Program-made: the position numbers and the translations under genes
Notes under the pieces: generated by a model
Databases searched by the model: none
What the model was told of the DNA's origin: nothing
Seen by the model: the letters and a program-made list of their open reading frames with translations, nothing else
Assembly: GCA_013398275.1 (NCBI GenBank)
Contig: VZSE01002367.1
Coordinates: 792 to 64,791, forward strand
Direction: 5' to 3'
DNA: 64,000 nt
Origin: Promerops cafer
Taxonomy: Eukaryota > Chordata > Aves > Passeriformes > Nectariniidae
Part shown: piece by piece, positions 14,701 through 26,500 of the stretch
How the letters are laid out: each line of letters opens with the position of its first letter
Position numbering within the stretch: the stretch's first letter is position 1

Positions 14701-15411
14701 GTTTAAAATAATTCTATTTTTGCATTAATACAATAAAGATTTGAATCTGATCAGATGGAATCTATTTTGAATTGTCACAGCTCGTCTGTCACTGTATGTG
14801 GCTAAAAGTAAGAAATTCAAGCTTAGATACATTTTTTAGCATCTTTGAAATGTGCTGGAATAAATTCTGATAGGTTAATGCTGAAAAGTCTTCCATACTA
14901 GCTACCTGTGTCTTTCATACAATAAGAGGTAATATTTATAAAATCATAAATTTTAAATAATTGTATTAAGAAAAAAAAATTAGTGAAAGTTGAAGTAGGT
15001 CATTTTGGTAGAACTTGGAGTCAGAGCGGTTTTTTGGTATTGTAGAAGATATTGTGGAACCTAGAAAGTTTACGATGAGATTCACTGCATTGATTTCAAA
15101 AGCTGTGTTGAATGAAATACGTCTTGGTGATTTTTTATTAAAATAAGACCTAACTAAGTGTGTTTTATTTTTAAAGCTGCCTACCTCTGCAGCACCATGA
15201 AGTCATCATGCCTACCCTGCTGTTATGGGGAGAAAGAGATGCATTTATGGAAGTTGAGATGGCAGAAATTACAAGGATTTATGTTAAAAATCATTTCAGA
15301 TTAACTATTTTGTCAGAAGCCAGTCATTGGCTCCAGCAGGATCAGCCTGACATAGTGAACAAGTTGATATGGACCTTTCTTAAGGAAGAGACAAAAAGAA
15401 AAAGAGAATGA
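2704..15411 (+). CDS. EPHX4: EPHX4, epoxide hydrolase 4 (exons 2-7; exon 1 outside the window)
   Basis: Putative membrane-anchored alpha/beta-fold hydrolase of the epoxide hydrolase family; its physiological substrate is not established. Exons 2704-2789, 6203-6360, 8372-8500, 10573-10676, 11586-11734 and 15177-15411 join in frame through GT-AG introns to give 286 residues and TGA. Counting from the first visible residue: the oxyanion-hole motif HGFPEFW at 23-29, the nucleophile Asp92 in GHDWGG, the lid Tyr204 in NHYR, the charge-relay acid probably Asp230 in WGERDAF, and His259 in SEASHW. Adding 77 to these numbers gives the human EPHX4 active-site positions I recall (169, 281, 336), so about 77 residues with the N-terminal anchor are missing to the left. 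All catalytic residues are present and no frame break is seen. EPHX3 is the closest alternative, but the C-terminal stretch QQDQPDIVNKLIWTFLKEET matches EPHX4. Confidence 0.96.
2790..6202 (+). other. EPHX4: EPHX4 intron 2
   Basis: 3.4 kb of AT-rich intron. No gene, RNA or recognisable repeat is seen. The open frames around 5308-5792 on the minus strand do not resemble any protein I know. Confidence 0.7.
6203..6360 (+). CDS. EPHX4: EPHX4 exon 3
   Basis: The exon starts with the last base of the split Trp codon and encodes YSWRHQLREFKSEYRVVALD followed by the LRGYGETDAP strand-loop and the helix before the nucleophile elbow. Donor gtgcgt splits a Gly codon (G|GA). Confidence 0.95.
6361..8371 (+). 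other. EPHX4: EPHX4 intron 3
   Basis: 2.0 kb AT-rich intron. A short self-complementary stretch, ccatggtaatgccatgg, lies at about 7331-7347. Nothing else stands out. Confidence 0.65.
8372..8500 (+). CDS. EPHX4: EPHX4 exon 4 (nucleophile elbow)
   Basis: The exon encodes YNKCVLIGHDWGGMIAW, the nucleophile elbow with the catalytic Asp, followed by CYPEMVTKLIVVNFPHPSVF. Acceptor gtggtag, donor gtaagt. Confidence 0.96.
8501..10572 (+). other. EPHX4: EPHX4 intron 4
   Basis: 2.1 kb of AT-rich intron. A small inverted stretch of tatctat/atagata type is seen at about 9966-9996. No gene or repeat family is recognised. Confidence 0.65.
10573..10676 (+). CDS. EPHX4: EPHX4 exon 5 (start of lid domain)
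   Basis: The exon encodes EYILRHPSQLIKSGYYFFF and QMPWFPEFMF, the aromatic start of the helical lid. It ends on a whole codon before donor gtgagc. Confidence 0.95.
10677..11585 (+). other. EPHX4: EPHX4 intron 5
   Basis: 0.9 kb intron with a GC-richer patch at about 10860-11330 that opens short frames on both strands. None resembles a protein I recognise. It could be a decayed repeat, but no family is identifiable. Confidence 0.6.
11586..11734 (+). CDS. EPHX4: EPHX4 exon 6 (lid domain)
   Basis: The exon encodes VLKSLFTSQATGIGKKGC, the helix LTAEDIEAYLYVFSQPGAL and TGPINHYRTIF. The Tyr in NHYR is the expected lid proton donor. Donor gtcagt splits a Ser codon (AG|C). Confidence 0.95.
11735..15176 (+). 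other. EPHX4: EPHX4 intron 6
   Basis: 3.4 kb intron. A GC-rich patch sits at about 12950-13120. An A-rich short tandem of the form aaaagcctgt lies at 14143-14181, next to an 11-bp perfect inverted repeat (14182-14192 with 14229-14239). The rest is plain AT-rich sequence. Confidence 0.65.
14143..14181. repeat. Short A-rich tandem repeat
   Basis: Three near copies of an A-run followed by agcctgt or agcctgg. It is intronic and probably arose by replication slippage. Confidence 0.7.
15177..15411 (+). CDS. EPHX4: EPHX4 exon 7 (C-terminus)
   Basis: The terminal coding exon encodes CLPLQHHEVIMPTLLLWGE, the RDAFMEVEMAEITRIYVK acid loop and helix, then LTILSEASHWLQQDQPD with the catalytic His. The frame stops at TGA 15409-15411 after a basic tail (EETKRKRE). 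Confidence 0.97.
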
Positions 15412-15438
15412 CTGTTTGTACATGTTTTAATGGGTCTA

Positions 15439-15444
15439 AATAAA
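15439..15444 (+). promoter_or_regulatory. EPHX4: AATAAA polyadenylation signal, proximal (EPHX4)
   Basis: Canonical hexamer very close to the stop codon. Little GT-rich sequence follows, so use of this site is uncertain. Confidence 0.4.
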
Positions 15445-16071
15445 AGCTCTTCGGATTTAAAACCTAATTGTTATCAGGGCCATATTTCCAGCCTGCCTTC
15501 TATTTTGAGCTCTGTTAGAGAAAAGTGTTTTCATTGTACTGTACATTTGGACACTAATCGTACAGCTAAAAGAAGTATGAGAATATATGATACCAACATT
15601 GGTTTTACCTGTATACTTGTATTTTGCACATAAAAACACCTGCCTTAAAATACATATGTATTTGTACAGAAAGAAAATCATGGAAAGTTGCTTGGTTTTG
15701 TTTTCTCCCTTGCTTTACAGTTTTAATGTGTGGTGCCTTTTACAAATTTATAATAGAGTGGTGCCATACTGAAGAAAGTCACAAGTTTTCATTCTAGATT
15801 TGCCTGAATTTTTTTAATGTATTTTACCATTAAACAGTAATTAACTCTTTTTATCTATATTTTAGCATACTGAACGATTGAAAATTTTCTGGGTACGTTT
15901 CTAGTCTTCAAGTGAATAATGATCCGTATCTTGTTGTATTGTTGAATGCAGCTGCTTTGCGCAATGTGTTTTTCTTTCTTGACTAAAAAATGGGAAACCT
16001 GTACACTCCACATGTCTGAACAAGAACAATGGAAAATTAAGATATAACATGTATCAAATCCACCTCTGTCT

Positions 16072-16077
16072 AATAAA
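16072..16077 (+). promoter_or_regulatory. EPHX4: AATAAA polyadenylation signal, distal (EPHX4)
   Basis: Canonical hexamer followed within 30 bases by a T/C-rich element. It is the best candidate for the EPHX4 3' end. Confidence 0.6.
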
Positions 16078-16095
16078 ATGCAACTTACAAGACTC

Positions 16096-16950
16096 CCTTT
16101 ACTTTTTCTGACTTCCTATGGAGAGATTTGCTGAAGCTAAGAACTGAGTTTGAATAGCTGAAGTGTCTGGTCTGGTATTCAGCCTGGACACTCATGCTAT
16201 GATTGTTGTCAGTTCTTGAAAATAATGCCTCATTGTTGGCATTATCCCTTCCCATGTCAGCAACTACTGTTCTTGTCTCTGAGAACTGCTGCCAGGTTCC
16301 TGTGTTTATAGGAGGAAGAGACATAGTGATTATGGACACAGAGGGTAGAATTAACTTGCGTGTGATGACGGGAGAAGAAAACTGCATGCTAACTACAAAG
16401 GGAAAAGAAGCAAAAATACAAGACCACAGAATAGGTGTCACCTGCCTATCAGGTTTGCCTTTGCTGTCCAAAGTCTCCCTCTCCACCTGCAGAGCAAGCG
16501 CAGAGGCATCAGGGCCAGGTGAGCCTGGACCAACTGTCCAAACCAGAGTAGAACAGAGCTGGGAGACACTGGGGAGTCCCAACACATCCCCACACTGCCA
16601 TGTGTGCCACCTCTTTTGATCCACTGTGTCCCACTCGGGTACTTGGTGCAGTCCTTGCTCAGTGTAACCCTCGCCAGGAAGGTCCAAGCGGTGCTGCCTG
16701 CCTAGCATTAGCCCGTGGCTGGAGATCTGCTCTCGTTCCCTTCTGCAAATTGCAGAAGAGTTTCCTCAGAATCACAACAATGGTGTTGAACTTCCTTCTT
16801 TCCATCCGCCACTGGTACCTGCCTTTCAAGCATTTTTCCCTGAACACTTTCAGCACTTATCAACTTAAATGGTTACGTGCTTCTCTTACTTACGCTATGA
16901 AGCTGGGGGTGGCACAGAGAGATTTCTATCAGCTGTGCAGCAGTTTAGCT
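16096..16950. other. EPHX4-BTBD8 intergenic region
   Basis: About 0.85 kb of moderately GC-rich DNA. A 207-codon frame is open on the minus strand (16085-16708) and a 138-codon frame on the plus strand (16203-16619). Neither has recognisable domains or similarity to a protein I know. I treat them as chance frames, with the minus one listed as a finding. Confidence 0.55.
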
Positions 16951-17105
16951 TGGGCAAGACAGCCAGTGCTGGGGAGTACGGATTTTCCTGCAGAGCACCG
17001 GCTGGCTGGAAGATGCAGCCCGGCCCGCTTCCTTCCCTGCGGCCCTGCGGCAGGTGCACACGGCGGGGGCGACCGCGCAACGCCGGGCCCCGCACACGAG
17101 GGCAC

Positions 17106-17182
17106 CGCGCTCGGGGGGCGCGGCGGGAACGGCCCGCGGCGGGAACGGCCCTCGTGTGAGGGAACGACCCTCGTGTGCGGGA
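17106..17182. repeat. GC-rich short tandem repeat running into the assembly gap
   Basis: Two copies of gcggcgggaacggccc are followed by two copies of a tcgtgtg(a/c)ggga-type unit, and the sequence becomes N immediately afterwards. The unit structure is visible. That the array continues into the gap is an inference. Confidence 0.7.
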
Positions 17183-17444
17183 NNNNNNNNNNNNNNNNNN
17201 NNNNNNNNNNNNNNNNNNNNNNNNNNNNNNNNNNNNNNNNNNNNNNNNNNNNNNNNNNNNNNNNNNNNNNNNNNNNNNNNNNNNNNNNNNNNNNNNNNNN
17301 NNNNNNNNNNNNNNNNNNNNNNNNNNNNNNNNNNNNNNNNNNNNNNNNNNNNNNNNNNNNNNNNNNNNNNNNNNNNNNNNNNNNNNNNNNNNNNNNNNNN
17401 NNNNNNNNNNNNNNNNNNNNNNNNNNNNNNNNNNNNNNNNNNNN
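17183..17444. other. Assembly gap, 262 N
   Basis: A run of 262 N between a GC-rich tandem repeat and the remaining part of BTBD8 exon 1. It hides the BTBD8 start codon and the first residues. The true length may differ from the N count. Confidence 0.99.
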
Positions 17445-17530
17445 GCGCCGAAGGGCCCCGGCCCGGCGGTGGCGGAGCGGCAGCGGCTGAAGGAGGCGCT
17501 GGCCGAGCAGCTCCGGCAGGACCTCGACAG
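17445..17530 (+). CDS. BTBD8: BTBD8 exon 1 (3' part, after the gap)
   Basis: The frame reads APKGPGPAVAERQRLKEAL and AEQLRQDLDR, matching the recalled human pattern of a basic stretch, then an xSEQLSQDL helix. The donor gtgggc at 17531 splits an Arg codon. The left boundary is the gap, not a biological start. Confidence 0.85.
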
Positions 17531-20500
17531 GTGGGCGCGGGGCGGTGGCCGAGGCGGGGGCGGCGCCGGGCGGGGCGGGGACACGCGGTAACGGTGCCGT
17601 TCCGCAGGCTGCTGGCGGAGGGGACCCGCTCCGACGTGACCTTCCGAGCAGGCGGCGAGGAGGTGCGGGCGCACCGGGCGGTGCTGCTGGCACGGGCGCC
17701 GCTGGTCTGCGAACGTCTGGTAGGGGGGCAGCTGCAGCTGGACGGCATGGAACCCGCGGAGTTACGGGAATTCCTGCGGTGAGTGCGCGGCCGCGGCAGA
17801 ATTGATGGGCTGGCCCGGGCACCACCTCTCTTGTGTCCTGACTCTTCTTTTCCCAGTGCCAGCACCTGTTTTAAAGCTTTTCCCATTCAAGGCAGTACCC
17901 TCGCAGCCTTCCCGCAGAGTTTGCAAAGGACTTTTCTGCAACTTCGTTCTCTTCCTCTGCCTTTGTCCTTCGCTGATAGCACATGGCTGTACTCTCCACC
18001 TTAGCGTGCATGAAGGACTTGTAATTGAAAAAGAGAGAAACCCAGCAAAAATTCTTTGAGATTGTCTGTGCCTATTAAAACCCTTTTTAGCAAGATTCCT
18101 AGATGAAAATAGCAAATAAAACCCACTCTCAGCTCATATTTTTAAAAGTTATGGATATAGGAATCTAGGAGAACTTCAGCAAGTTGGATGAAAACACATT
18201 AAGTTCAAAACTCATCTCTCAAGTCCTAGTGAAGCATGGGCTAGGCCAAACACAGCCCAGCATTTGCTGCAAACTGGGATCCCAGAGGGAGGTGTGTGGG
18301 CTGGCTACTCTCCAGGGACTAGTGCAAGGGCCAGCATGTTTTTGCACTGCCAGCTATTTTCCCATTGCCACATATGCAACATCTCTCATGTCTTGCTCCA
18401 AACCTTAGGTGAGTTACATGAGGGCTGTTGGCTGGTGCTGCCACCAAACCTTGCAATTCTCCTTGTAAGTTCCTCTAATCCTTTTTTCAAAGAACTGCTT
18501 TTCTCTAACAAAGCTGTGGTGGTGCCACCTACTTTCCCTAAAAAAGAGTTGGTGTTAGAGCTGATCGGCACGTACAGGAATGCACCAGGAGCAAAGTGGT
18601 AGAAAGAAATCACTCTGGGATTTCACATGAATTCAGGATGTGCCTAGAAAATCTTGGGCTCCTGAGATTGTTGCCACCAGCAACAGGATAGTGTTGCAGT
18701 TTTAAAGTTCAGTGCTTGAAACAAAGCCTAATTATGAAAGAAAACTTTCTGAACCCAGAGTAATATCTGAAACATAGAATCCTTGTAGTGGAGCAGGTTG
18801 ATTTCCAGGCATTTGTTGGGTCACTGCCACAGCCCGATAGGAGCATTTGCAAAACAAGTGGTAAGAAACAAAACATAAATTTTGTCTTGTATTTTTCCTG
18901 CTTTCATTGTTACCATGATATCATTAATTTCTTTCACATTCATGTAAGTGGTGTTACAGAAGAATTTCATGGAGAAGCATGATAATGCAATTATTTAAAA
19001 AATCAAATTAAGTTTGAAATAATTATTCTGTATAATTATTTATATACTGTTGTATCAGGGGTTTGTATTCCTAATGGAGAGCACTTAATATGTCACTGAT
19101 ACTTGCTTTCAGTTTTGTCTGGGTTTGCTATAAGGCAAGGAATGATGTCTGGAGTTCTGCATGTTCTCCAAAAAGCATGGTATTGGAAAACACCTTTAAA
19201 CTCAGCTCAGCTGATTGTAGACATTGTGTCTTTTCACAGTGACTTTAGAATCTTCAAATTAACTTCCCCCTATGTTATAAGCTGTGTATGAAACGTGCTT
19301 TGCAAGATAATTGCTTTTTCTTAACCTAGTCTTAGGTGCTGTTTGATACTTCACGTTTTCAGTCCTCTAACCTAGCACATTCTGTGGAGATTCGTGCTTA
19401 CAGAGTGCACTGGAGTTTGACAACAAGAACTCATTTGGACCAAAGAAAGGATTGGTTGAAAAGAGCCTAATCCATTGTTCAGATGCTTAAGTAGTATCAG
19501 TGGCTGTTGAATCTGTGGTTTCTTATTGTTAAGATGCAAATTAATTAGATTTTCATAAGTGCAAAACAGTGCCTTAAATTAGAGCTTTAGTTTTACTGGA
19601 AGCTAGCCTAGTTTTTGGAGCATGTAAACTGCCATGATGAGTTCTAACAGAAACCTGTAGCTGAGCTCCTGAGAAAAAGTTATTGTCTTCTATGAAAGTT
19701 CTGGTTTCTTGTATATATGGAGAAGTAGAATACTAGTAATAGTATTGCGGAGTTCATCAAAGCTATAACATAATCTCAGTCCTTTTCCTGTTTGTATTTA
19801 GCTTTGCTTTTATTTTCCTGAGTAAAAATTATCTTCCCATGGGGATTTGGGGACTTTATTTTCTCATGAGCTATATCTGGCCTGCATCTCAGGGAGGCAC
19901 ACTTCCTTTGGGCCTCTGTCTCTCTTCATCAGGAGAGATGAAGTGGGCTATGTGTCACTTGTGTGCTGAAGTGTGCAGCTCCTCTTGCCTCCTCTTTTGA
20001 GCAGGAGATAGGACACAGTAAACTTCATGCTGATCTTTCTGCATAGCCTCAGCACGAAGTAAATGAGCAACTAAGCAGTGCTTGGTTTCCCTCTGTACGC
20101 TTGCACTAGCTGAGGACAGCAGGAAGAAACTTCTGGTCCCCAGACGTGCAGCATCCATACTGTAGACACTACACGTGCTATGTTTTTGCCTGGTGAAGTT
20201 AATGTAATATTCAGTCTGCCCTCCAATAGCCTTCTGTCGTTCTTCAGGACACAACTAGAAAAATGTCAACAGTTGCAAGTACATTGATGGCTGAAGAAGA
20301 CTGCCTAGGCAGGGTTCTGCAGTGTGCCTCAAGAAGAGAAACTTAGCATCCCTGAAGGACAGCTGTCACAGATAATTGGATCATTACTGTCTGGCCTGCT
20401 GAGTGGCAAACTGCTTTTTGTTTTCTCTTGCAGTTGGACAAAATATTGCTTCAGCAATAAAAATCTAGATATTGTCTCTTAATATTTCTGTTAGAGGGGT

Positions 20501-23500
20501 CTGATACAAGGAAGGACAGAGAAGGACCTAATGACAGTGAGGTCCAGTTAAAAAGCAATAAATACAATCAAATACAAAGGAATACGATTGTCATTGTGAC
20601 ATTTACTGCCACAGGGGTTAGTTTGCGATACCAGCAGTTGATTCAAAGTAGACCAGCCTAGCCCTTGACTGCGACTGCCTTATGCTTGTAGAATTCTGTA
20701 TCAGGCAGGACAAGGATGCTACATCTCGCTACATTCTGCAGGCAGAAACCTTTTAGAAGGTAAACTCTAGACAGCACGATGGCAGTAACTTCTTTCTGTA
20801 GAGTCTATGCATGCACACCTTTCCTTTGTATAAAAAATCTTCTGCTATAGTAACTGCTATAAATACAACAGATACCCTATAGCATTGTTCCCGTTTCATC
20901 TGCCCCCTAGCCACACTTTCATCTTGCAAACTCAGTGGTACTCATGTCTATCAGATTCTTTTCTGTGTACAGGGAAAAAAAACCCAAGCCATAAGGTGGG
21001 CTACCTGTTAAAATTACACAGCATCATACTGACACTACAGAAGGTGATGGCTTAGCACTATTTCCAGCGTGATATTCTCTTGTGTGTGAGGTTTTCATAA
21101 ACGAGTTACACCAAATAGAATGTTTGTGAGTATTTGTTGTTTAAATACAATTCCCAGTTAGAGTTCCACTGGATAACACTGGACAACAAAGTAGTGAAAA
21201 GGGGAAATAATTCTTTAAATAATTTGTCTATGAGTTTCTTCTTCCCAATTGCTGGACTGTGATAGTGCCCATTGGATAATGGCTGTTTTGGAGGAAACAA
21301 ACCTGAGTTATACATATGTATACTGAATTCCTTTATGTTTATGCCTCAGCAATCGTACCATTAATATCTCTGACTGTGTATTCCCCCTACTGGGTTATGG
21401 TTGCAGACCACTTTTTTTCAGAAGAATAGCCTGCCTCACATGTTCTTGGAATTTTGTGGCTTATACAGACAATTGTGATATGGTCCTTCCCTTTTATCCT
21501 TTATCACTTGTGCCTATTGAAGTGGTGCAGCCTACCATGCAAGGAGTATCTTCTCTAAATGACTGATTCAAGGAACAAATCAGCTGCAAAAAGGGCTTTT
21601 TGTGGCACTTGCTGGTGAATTTTTTGGCACAACAACTATTCTTTTCCCTGCATTAAGACATAAGGAATTCAGCAGTACAGCTGACAAAAATCATCCCTCC
21701 CAGAACAACTAAAATTAACAAACCTTGCCCTCCAAATGTGGCAATATGGGAGATGTGATGTGACTGTCTTAAACTTTGTGAAACAATAAATCCTGAATTG
21801 TGGAAATTAAAATGCTCTGTTAGAAGTTATTTCTAGTGTAACAGTGAGAAGTGAGAAGGTTGAAAACAAATTATTGTGAACCAAGTTAAGAGATTAAGGA
21901 ATCTGCTTATCTTGAATAATTAAGGTGTTTTAATTCTTTCCTACATTTGTTCTTACAACCATATTGTCTGGTCTCGGTTTGTCACTACAGCACCAAGTTA
22001 GTTTTTTGTGGTTATAAATATGAGCTAAGTTAGTCATTGAGAAGAATTAAGCTTTGTAAGGAGGGAAATAAGTAAGGTACAACATGAAGCTTGTATCTTA
22101 GATTTTATGCTATATCCTGTTAGGGAGACTTCACCATGATGACTTGTTTATTTTGATGAAAATGGGCTGTAAACACATGCCAGACAATAGCAATCTTATC
22201 TCCTTTCTACATGCATAGAAACAATAAGTTTGGTTTTTTTCTTACTGGATTTTTTTTGGTCCATGCTTATACCTAATTTCAGTTTCTCAGAGGCAGTTGA
22301 GATGCTGAACTGTCAAGTCACAACATATTCAGTAGGGGTGTAATGCTTTGGAAACATAATATTAATGTAACGGATTTATGCCCAAAGGAAGAAAAAAATT
22401 TGGTCTCTGAGAAACAGTTAGAAACCTTTCATTGGGCTCATGACTGTTTAAGGGTCAGATTGTTCTGAAATGCATACCTTTCACAAGAAATTAGAAAATT
22501 TAATCAGCACCTGTGTGAGGCAGTAAAGGAGGTGATGATGAATCTCATTAGAAGAAATTCACTGAAACACTTATCTCGAGAAATCTGTTCAGTTAAAACA
22601 ACCCTCTCAACTGCAGAAATCAAGCAGACGGTTCTTTTAGCAAACCTAAAGGGAAATGGAAGAATTTTAAGTTGCTGGGTAGGTTGAAGCTGTGCGTATG
22701 AAATGCCTGGCTTAGAAAATGAAGATGCGCTGCTTTGGGTGTATTGCTGAAATAGTTTTGCAAGTCTACCAAGATTAAAGGCAGTACACTGAGAGTATTT
22801 GCTGCAGTTGGGTTTGCTAGACGTGGGTGCATTAAAATTCTGAGCATGCAGTGGTTCAGAGGCTTCCTATATTGGTTTTATTTTTATTAATAGAAGTAAA
22901 TAGATTTGGGTTTCATTTTGGCATTTAATTGTGGTAACTGTTTAAGTAAAACTGTATAATATGGTGTTTCACAAATGTGCAGAAGATACTTTCGTGTTAA
23001 CTGGTTATTATGACATTCTTGTCTCTCAGCTTGAGAGGCTTGGATTTGACAGAGGGACCATTCAGTGGATAAGGAATTGGCTGGATGGTCACACTTAGAG
23101 TTGTGGTTGGTTTACAAGATGCTCAGCATGAGCCAGCAATGTGCACTCACAGCCCAGAAAGCCAACCCCATCCTGGGCTGCAGCTGAAGCAGCGTGGCCA
23201 GCAGGGGGATGGAGGTGACTCTGCCCCTCTGCTCTGCTCTCCTGAGACTCCACCTGGAGTGCTCATCCAGCTCTGAGACCCCCAGCATAAGAAACACCTG
23301 TTGGAATGAGTCAAGAGAGGGGCAACAAAGCTGGTCAGAGGGCTGGAGCACCTCTCCCATGAAGACAGGTTGAGAGAACTGGAGTCGTTCAGCCTGGAGA
23401 AGAGAAGGCTCTGGGGATCACCTTGTGATGTTACACCTCTATCTGACCTAAAGAAGAGATTTATAACTTTATAGAATTGTTGTGTTCTGCTCTTTAGATT

Positions 23501-26500
23501 ACAAAACTAGGATGGCACATTGAATGATGCCTGCTCAAGAGGTTTGGAACAGTTTTTAAAAACTATTCCTAATACAATTCTGCAGTAAGGGTCCTGGATT
23601 CTTAAAGCAACTGCTTTGAAGAGATAGTTTTACATTATCACTAAACCATCTGAGCTCCAAGGTCCCAGGATGCCAGATTTCCCTAGCTTTTATTTATGCA
23701 GAAAGGCACCATTCAATACTCTGGAGGAGAATGTCTAGAAAACTTCACTCTGCTTTAGAAAAGAGCCTATAAAATACAGGGCACTGACAAGCAAAGTTTT
23801 TTATAGCAGGTTATAGAAAACTGCAGAATCTTGCATTCTGGAAACATCTAATGGGATTTACTGTGAGAAAAGGAAATTTCTAAAAGATGTGCCAAAATAA
23901 TTTTGCTGTCTGTGAAGCAAAATGATGGATGCATCCATGAGTCTTTCAAAGTAGTAAATTTACAGTCTGTATTAAGCAGAACTCTAATATTAAGATAACC
24001 TGCTGATTTTCTGGAAGTAATGAATCCAGGAATGTGACTGGATTTTAAATGTTAACTGAAAGAGTCAAAGTTTCTTGACTTTTTACAGGAAAAAACTTAC
24101 TTAAAATAGAATTAACTTTTTCAGATCCAGAAACCACTTACTTAGTTCTGGTTTAAAATTTTTGTTTTAACAAAGCAAAACACTTCATTTTCTTTATTTA
24201 CTGAGTTCCTAGTTGTGGTAAGGATGCTGTTTTTATTGACTGAAGCCTAGTGATAACAAAATTAATTGCATTCCTGAGGTTTCTTGTGTAGATTCTCTGC
24301 AAATACCCTGAGCATTCCCAGGAGATTGTTGCCTCATTGCCTAGCTTATGAGATTCCCTATGGATGTTTTTCAGTTACTGCAGAAAGTAAGTAAGAATAT
24401 TAAAAGAATTAATTTATGCCAAAACACTCTGTTTCTGCTAGTTTTCTTTCTCCCTCAAAGTCAATTTGTACTGTCTACATGTTAAATATGCAAAAGCTCT
24501 GTAGCAACAGAAAGGTGAATTAAAAAAGTTCCAGTGCAAATTTAGGCTAACATGTTCAATGGCAACTTTTTTTTTTTTCAACAAACCCTTCCTGCAGCTT
24601 TTTACATTCAGTATGTGACCAGTGTACTTGTGTAATTGTGGTATTAACTTACATCTGGTGAAGATGGCGGCATAAAGTGTGAATTATTGGAAGTTTTTTT
24701 TCCTAGTACTGGCATTGTCTATGTGACTTTAAGTGACAGTTCTTGGAAGGTCTAACGTGGACAAATAAACTTTGAAGACAAAACTTCAGGATACTTCTGT
24801 GAAATTTTGAAATCTCTAGCTTAACTGGGTTTCTACTCTGAATTTCTATTCTTGATTCCTACTGCCTTAGAGCTGTAAAACACAGATGTTACCTACTGTG
24901 AAGCACAGTCAATGGGGAAAAATGTGTGGAAGTTGTGGTCTTGAATTTCTAAAGAATTGCAAAGTCTCTCTGCTCCATCAAGCAACTTTTGCTCCTATTC
25001 TTGGTAATATGGCATGTTTTTCTTGTTTTTACTTGTCTTTCCCTCATGCTGTTACTATGCTAGGTTGGAAGGCACTTTAAATATGAAAAGCAATAGCTGG
25101 TCAGTTCACAGGTTAGCAGTTCTGAAAGCACATACATACACAACAACCTTAAAATAACATTTTAAGGGCCCACCACTCTTTCCATGTGAAATCTTACTGT
25201 TCCTGTTACATCCTTTCCTGATGCCTACTTTCAAAATTTAATAAAATATTAACATTCTCATTCCCTACAGTCTTGTTTCTTCTTCTGTCCTGGTGAGGAC
25301 CTGTATCACATAGAGAAAAAAAAATTCAACCTATCTCCATCCTTTAAATACAGGACTCAAGAAGGAAGATGATTTCTTTGTATGTGTTCTCTGTCCTGTC
25401 AGAGTACAGTGCTGAAATAAAACACTCAAACTACTGTTTTATGAGTATTAACAAAAAAAGCCTCTTTGCCATGGAGTGAGTGATTAAAGCAGATCTCTGA
25501 GCTTTTCTGTTAAACTTTGTTAACTTCATCTAGATGGTATGAAACCAAGGATAAAACATGTTGTCTGTGCTGAAGTGCAGTATGTTTCTATAAATATGAG
25601 ATCTCTGCAGTCACAGACTGCAGGCTTTGTTAGCCTTTCCAGATCCTGAGCCAAAAATAAGATGGTGAAACAGATGGGAAAGTGGGAAGCTGGAATTACT
25701 AGATGGGCAAAGTGAAAGTTCTTGGGTAATCTTAACTGCAAATTTTTGTGCTTTAAGTGCTTCCTTTATAATTAAAACCTTTTTCTCCAATTCATTTATA
25801 TCTGTACACAATTTTTATTATTTTTTACTGTAACCTTCATGTTAGAAGGTTTTGATATTTAGTGGTGCTTGTTTATGATTTCCAAGCATTTGCAGAAATA
25901 AGCTTTCCAGAGATACATTTTCGAAAAGGTTGGGTTTCTTTAAGCACCAGAGCATCCAACTGTTTGTTTTCTGGTCGTGAATTTTGTTAGATGAAAAAAA
26001 AATAGTAATTTTTATGTGTTTTCTTCAATTGAAAAATTATGGGAGTAAAAATTAGTGTCATATTCTAGGATTCTATATTCATCTGATATAAATCTGAAAG
26101 AAATTGAGGAGCTGTTTGTGAGGAAAATACAAGAAAGCAGCACTACTACTCTTCAGAACGCTCAAAAATATGTAAATTGTCTTGGACAAAGCAAAAGAAC
26201 ACCAGTTGATCAGGATACTCCAAGTGGAGCTGTGCAGAAAGAAGTTGTTTGTTTGTCTGGTATTGAGGAAGAAATTCCAGAAGCAGTCATTGATGCAGAA
26301 AGCGACAAAGCCACTGCAGGTAGGTTTGGAATTACACTTTTTTCTCTTTTTGTCTTCTAAATACTTCTACAGTCGTAAAAATGCAGGCAAAATTAGAACT
26401 GTTGTTACAGCACAGCTGTCATGGATATTTTCTATGGCCCACCTTATTATCTCACCCTTTGAAGAAATGAATAGCTGCAGAAGTTAGGCAGGCAGAGTTC

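Larger units (their letters stand above)
15412..16095 (+). other. EPHX4: EPHX4 3' UTR (estimated extent)
   Basis: Non-coding DNA after the EPHX4 stop. An early AATAAA at 15439-15444 is only 28 bases past the stop, and a second lies at 16072-16077. The full UTR probably extends to the second signal, because a pyrimidine-rich stretch (ctttactttttctga) follows it. The end point is inferred. Confidence 0.55.
16960..17830 (+). promoter_or_regulatory. BTBD8: BTBD8 CpG island / promoter region
   Basis: CpG density rises sharply from about 17000 and stays high across the gap, exon 1, intron 1 and exon 2, then falls after about 17830. The position over the 5' end of BTBD8 marks the promoter. No TATA box is evident. 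The transcription start cannot be placed because of the gap. Confidence 0.65.

Noticed and set aside
16600..17490. 296-codon plus-strand frame and similar long frames on the minus strand across 16.9-17.9 kb
   Set aside because: They run through the 262 N, which translate as unknown residues and cannot hold stops. The flanking translation is low-complexity Arg/Ala/Gly/Pro from GC-rich DNA. Only the exon 1 frame after 17445 has support.
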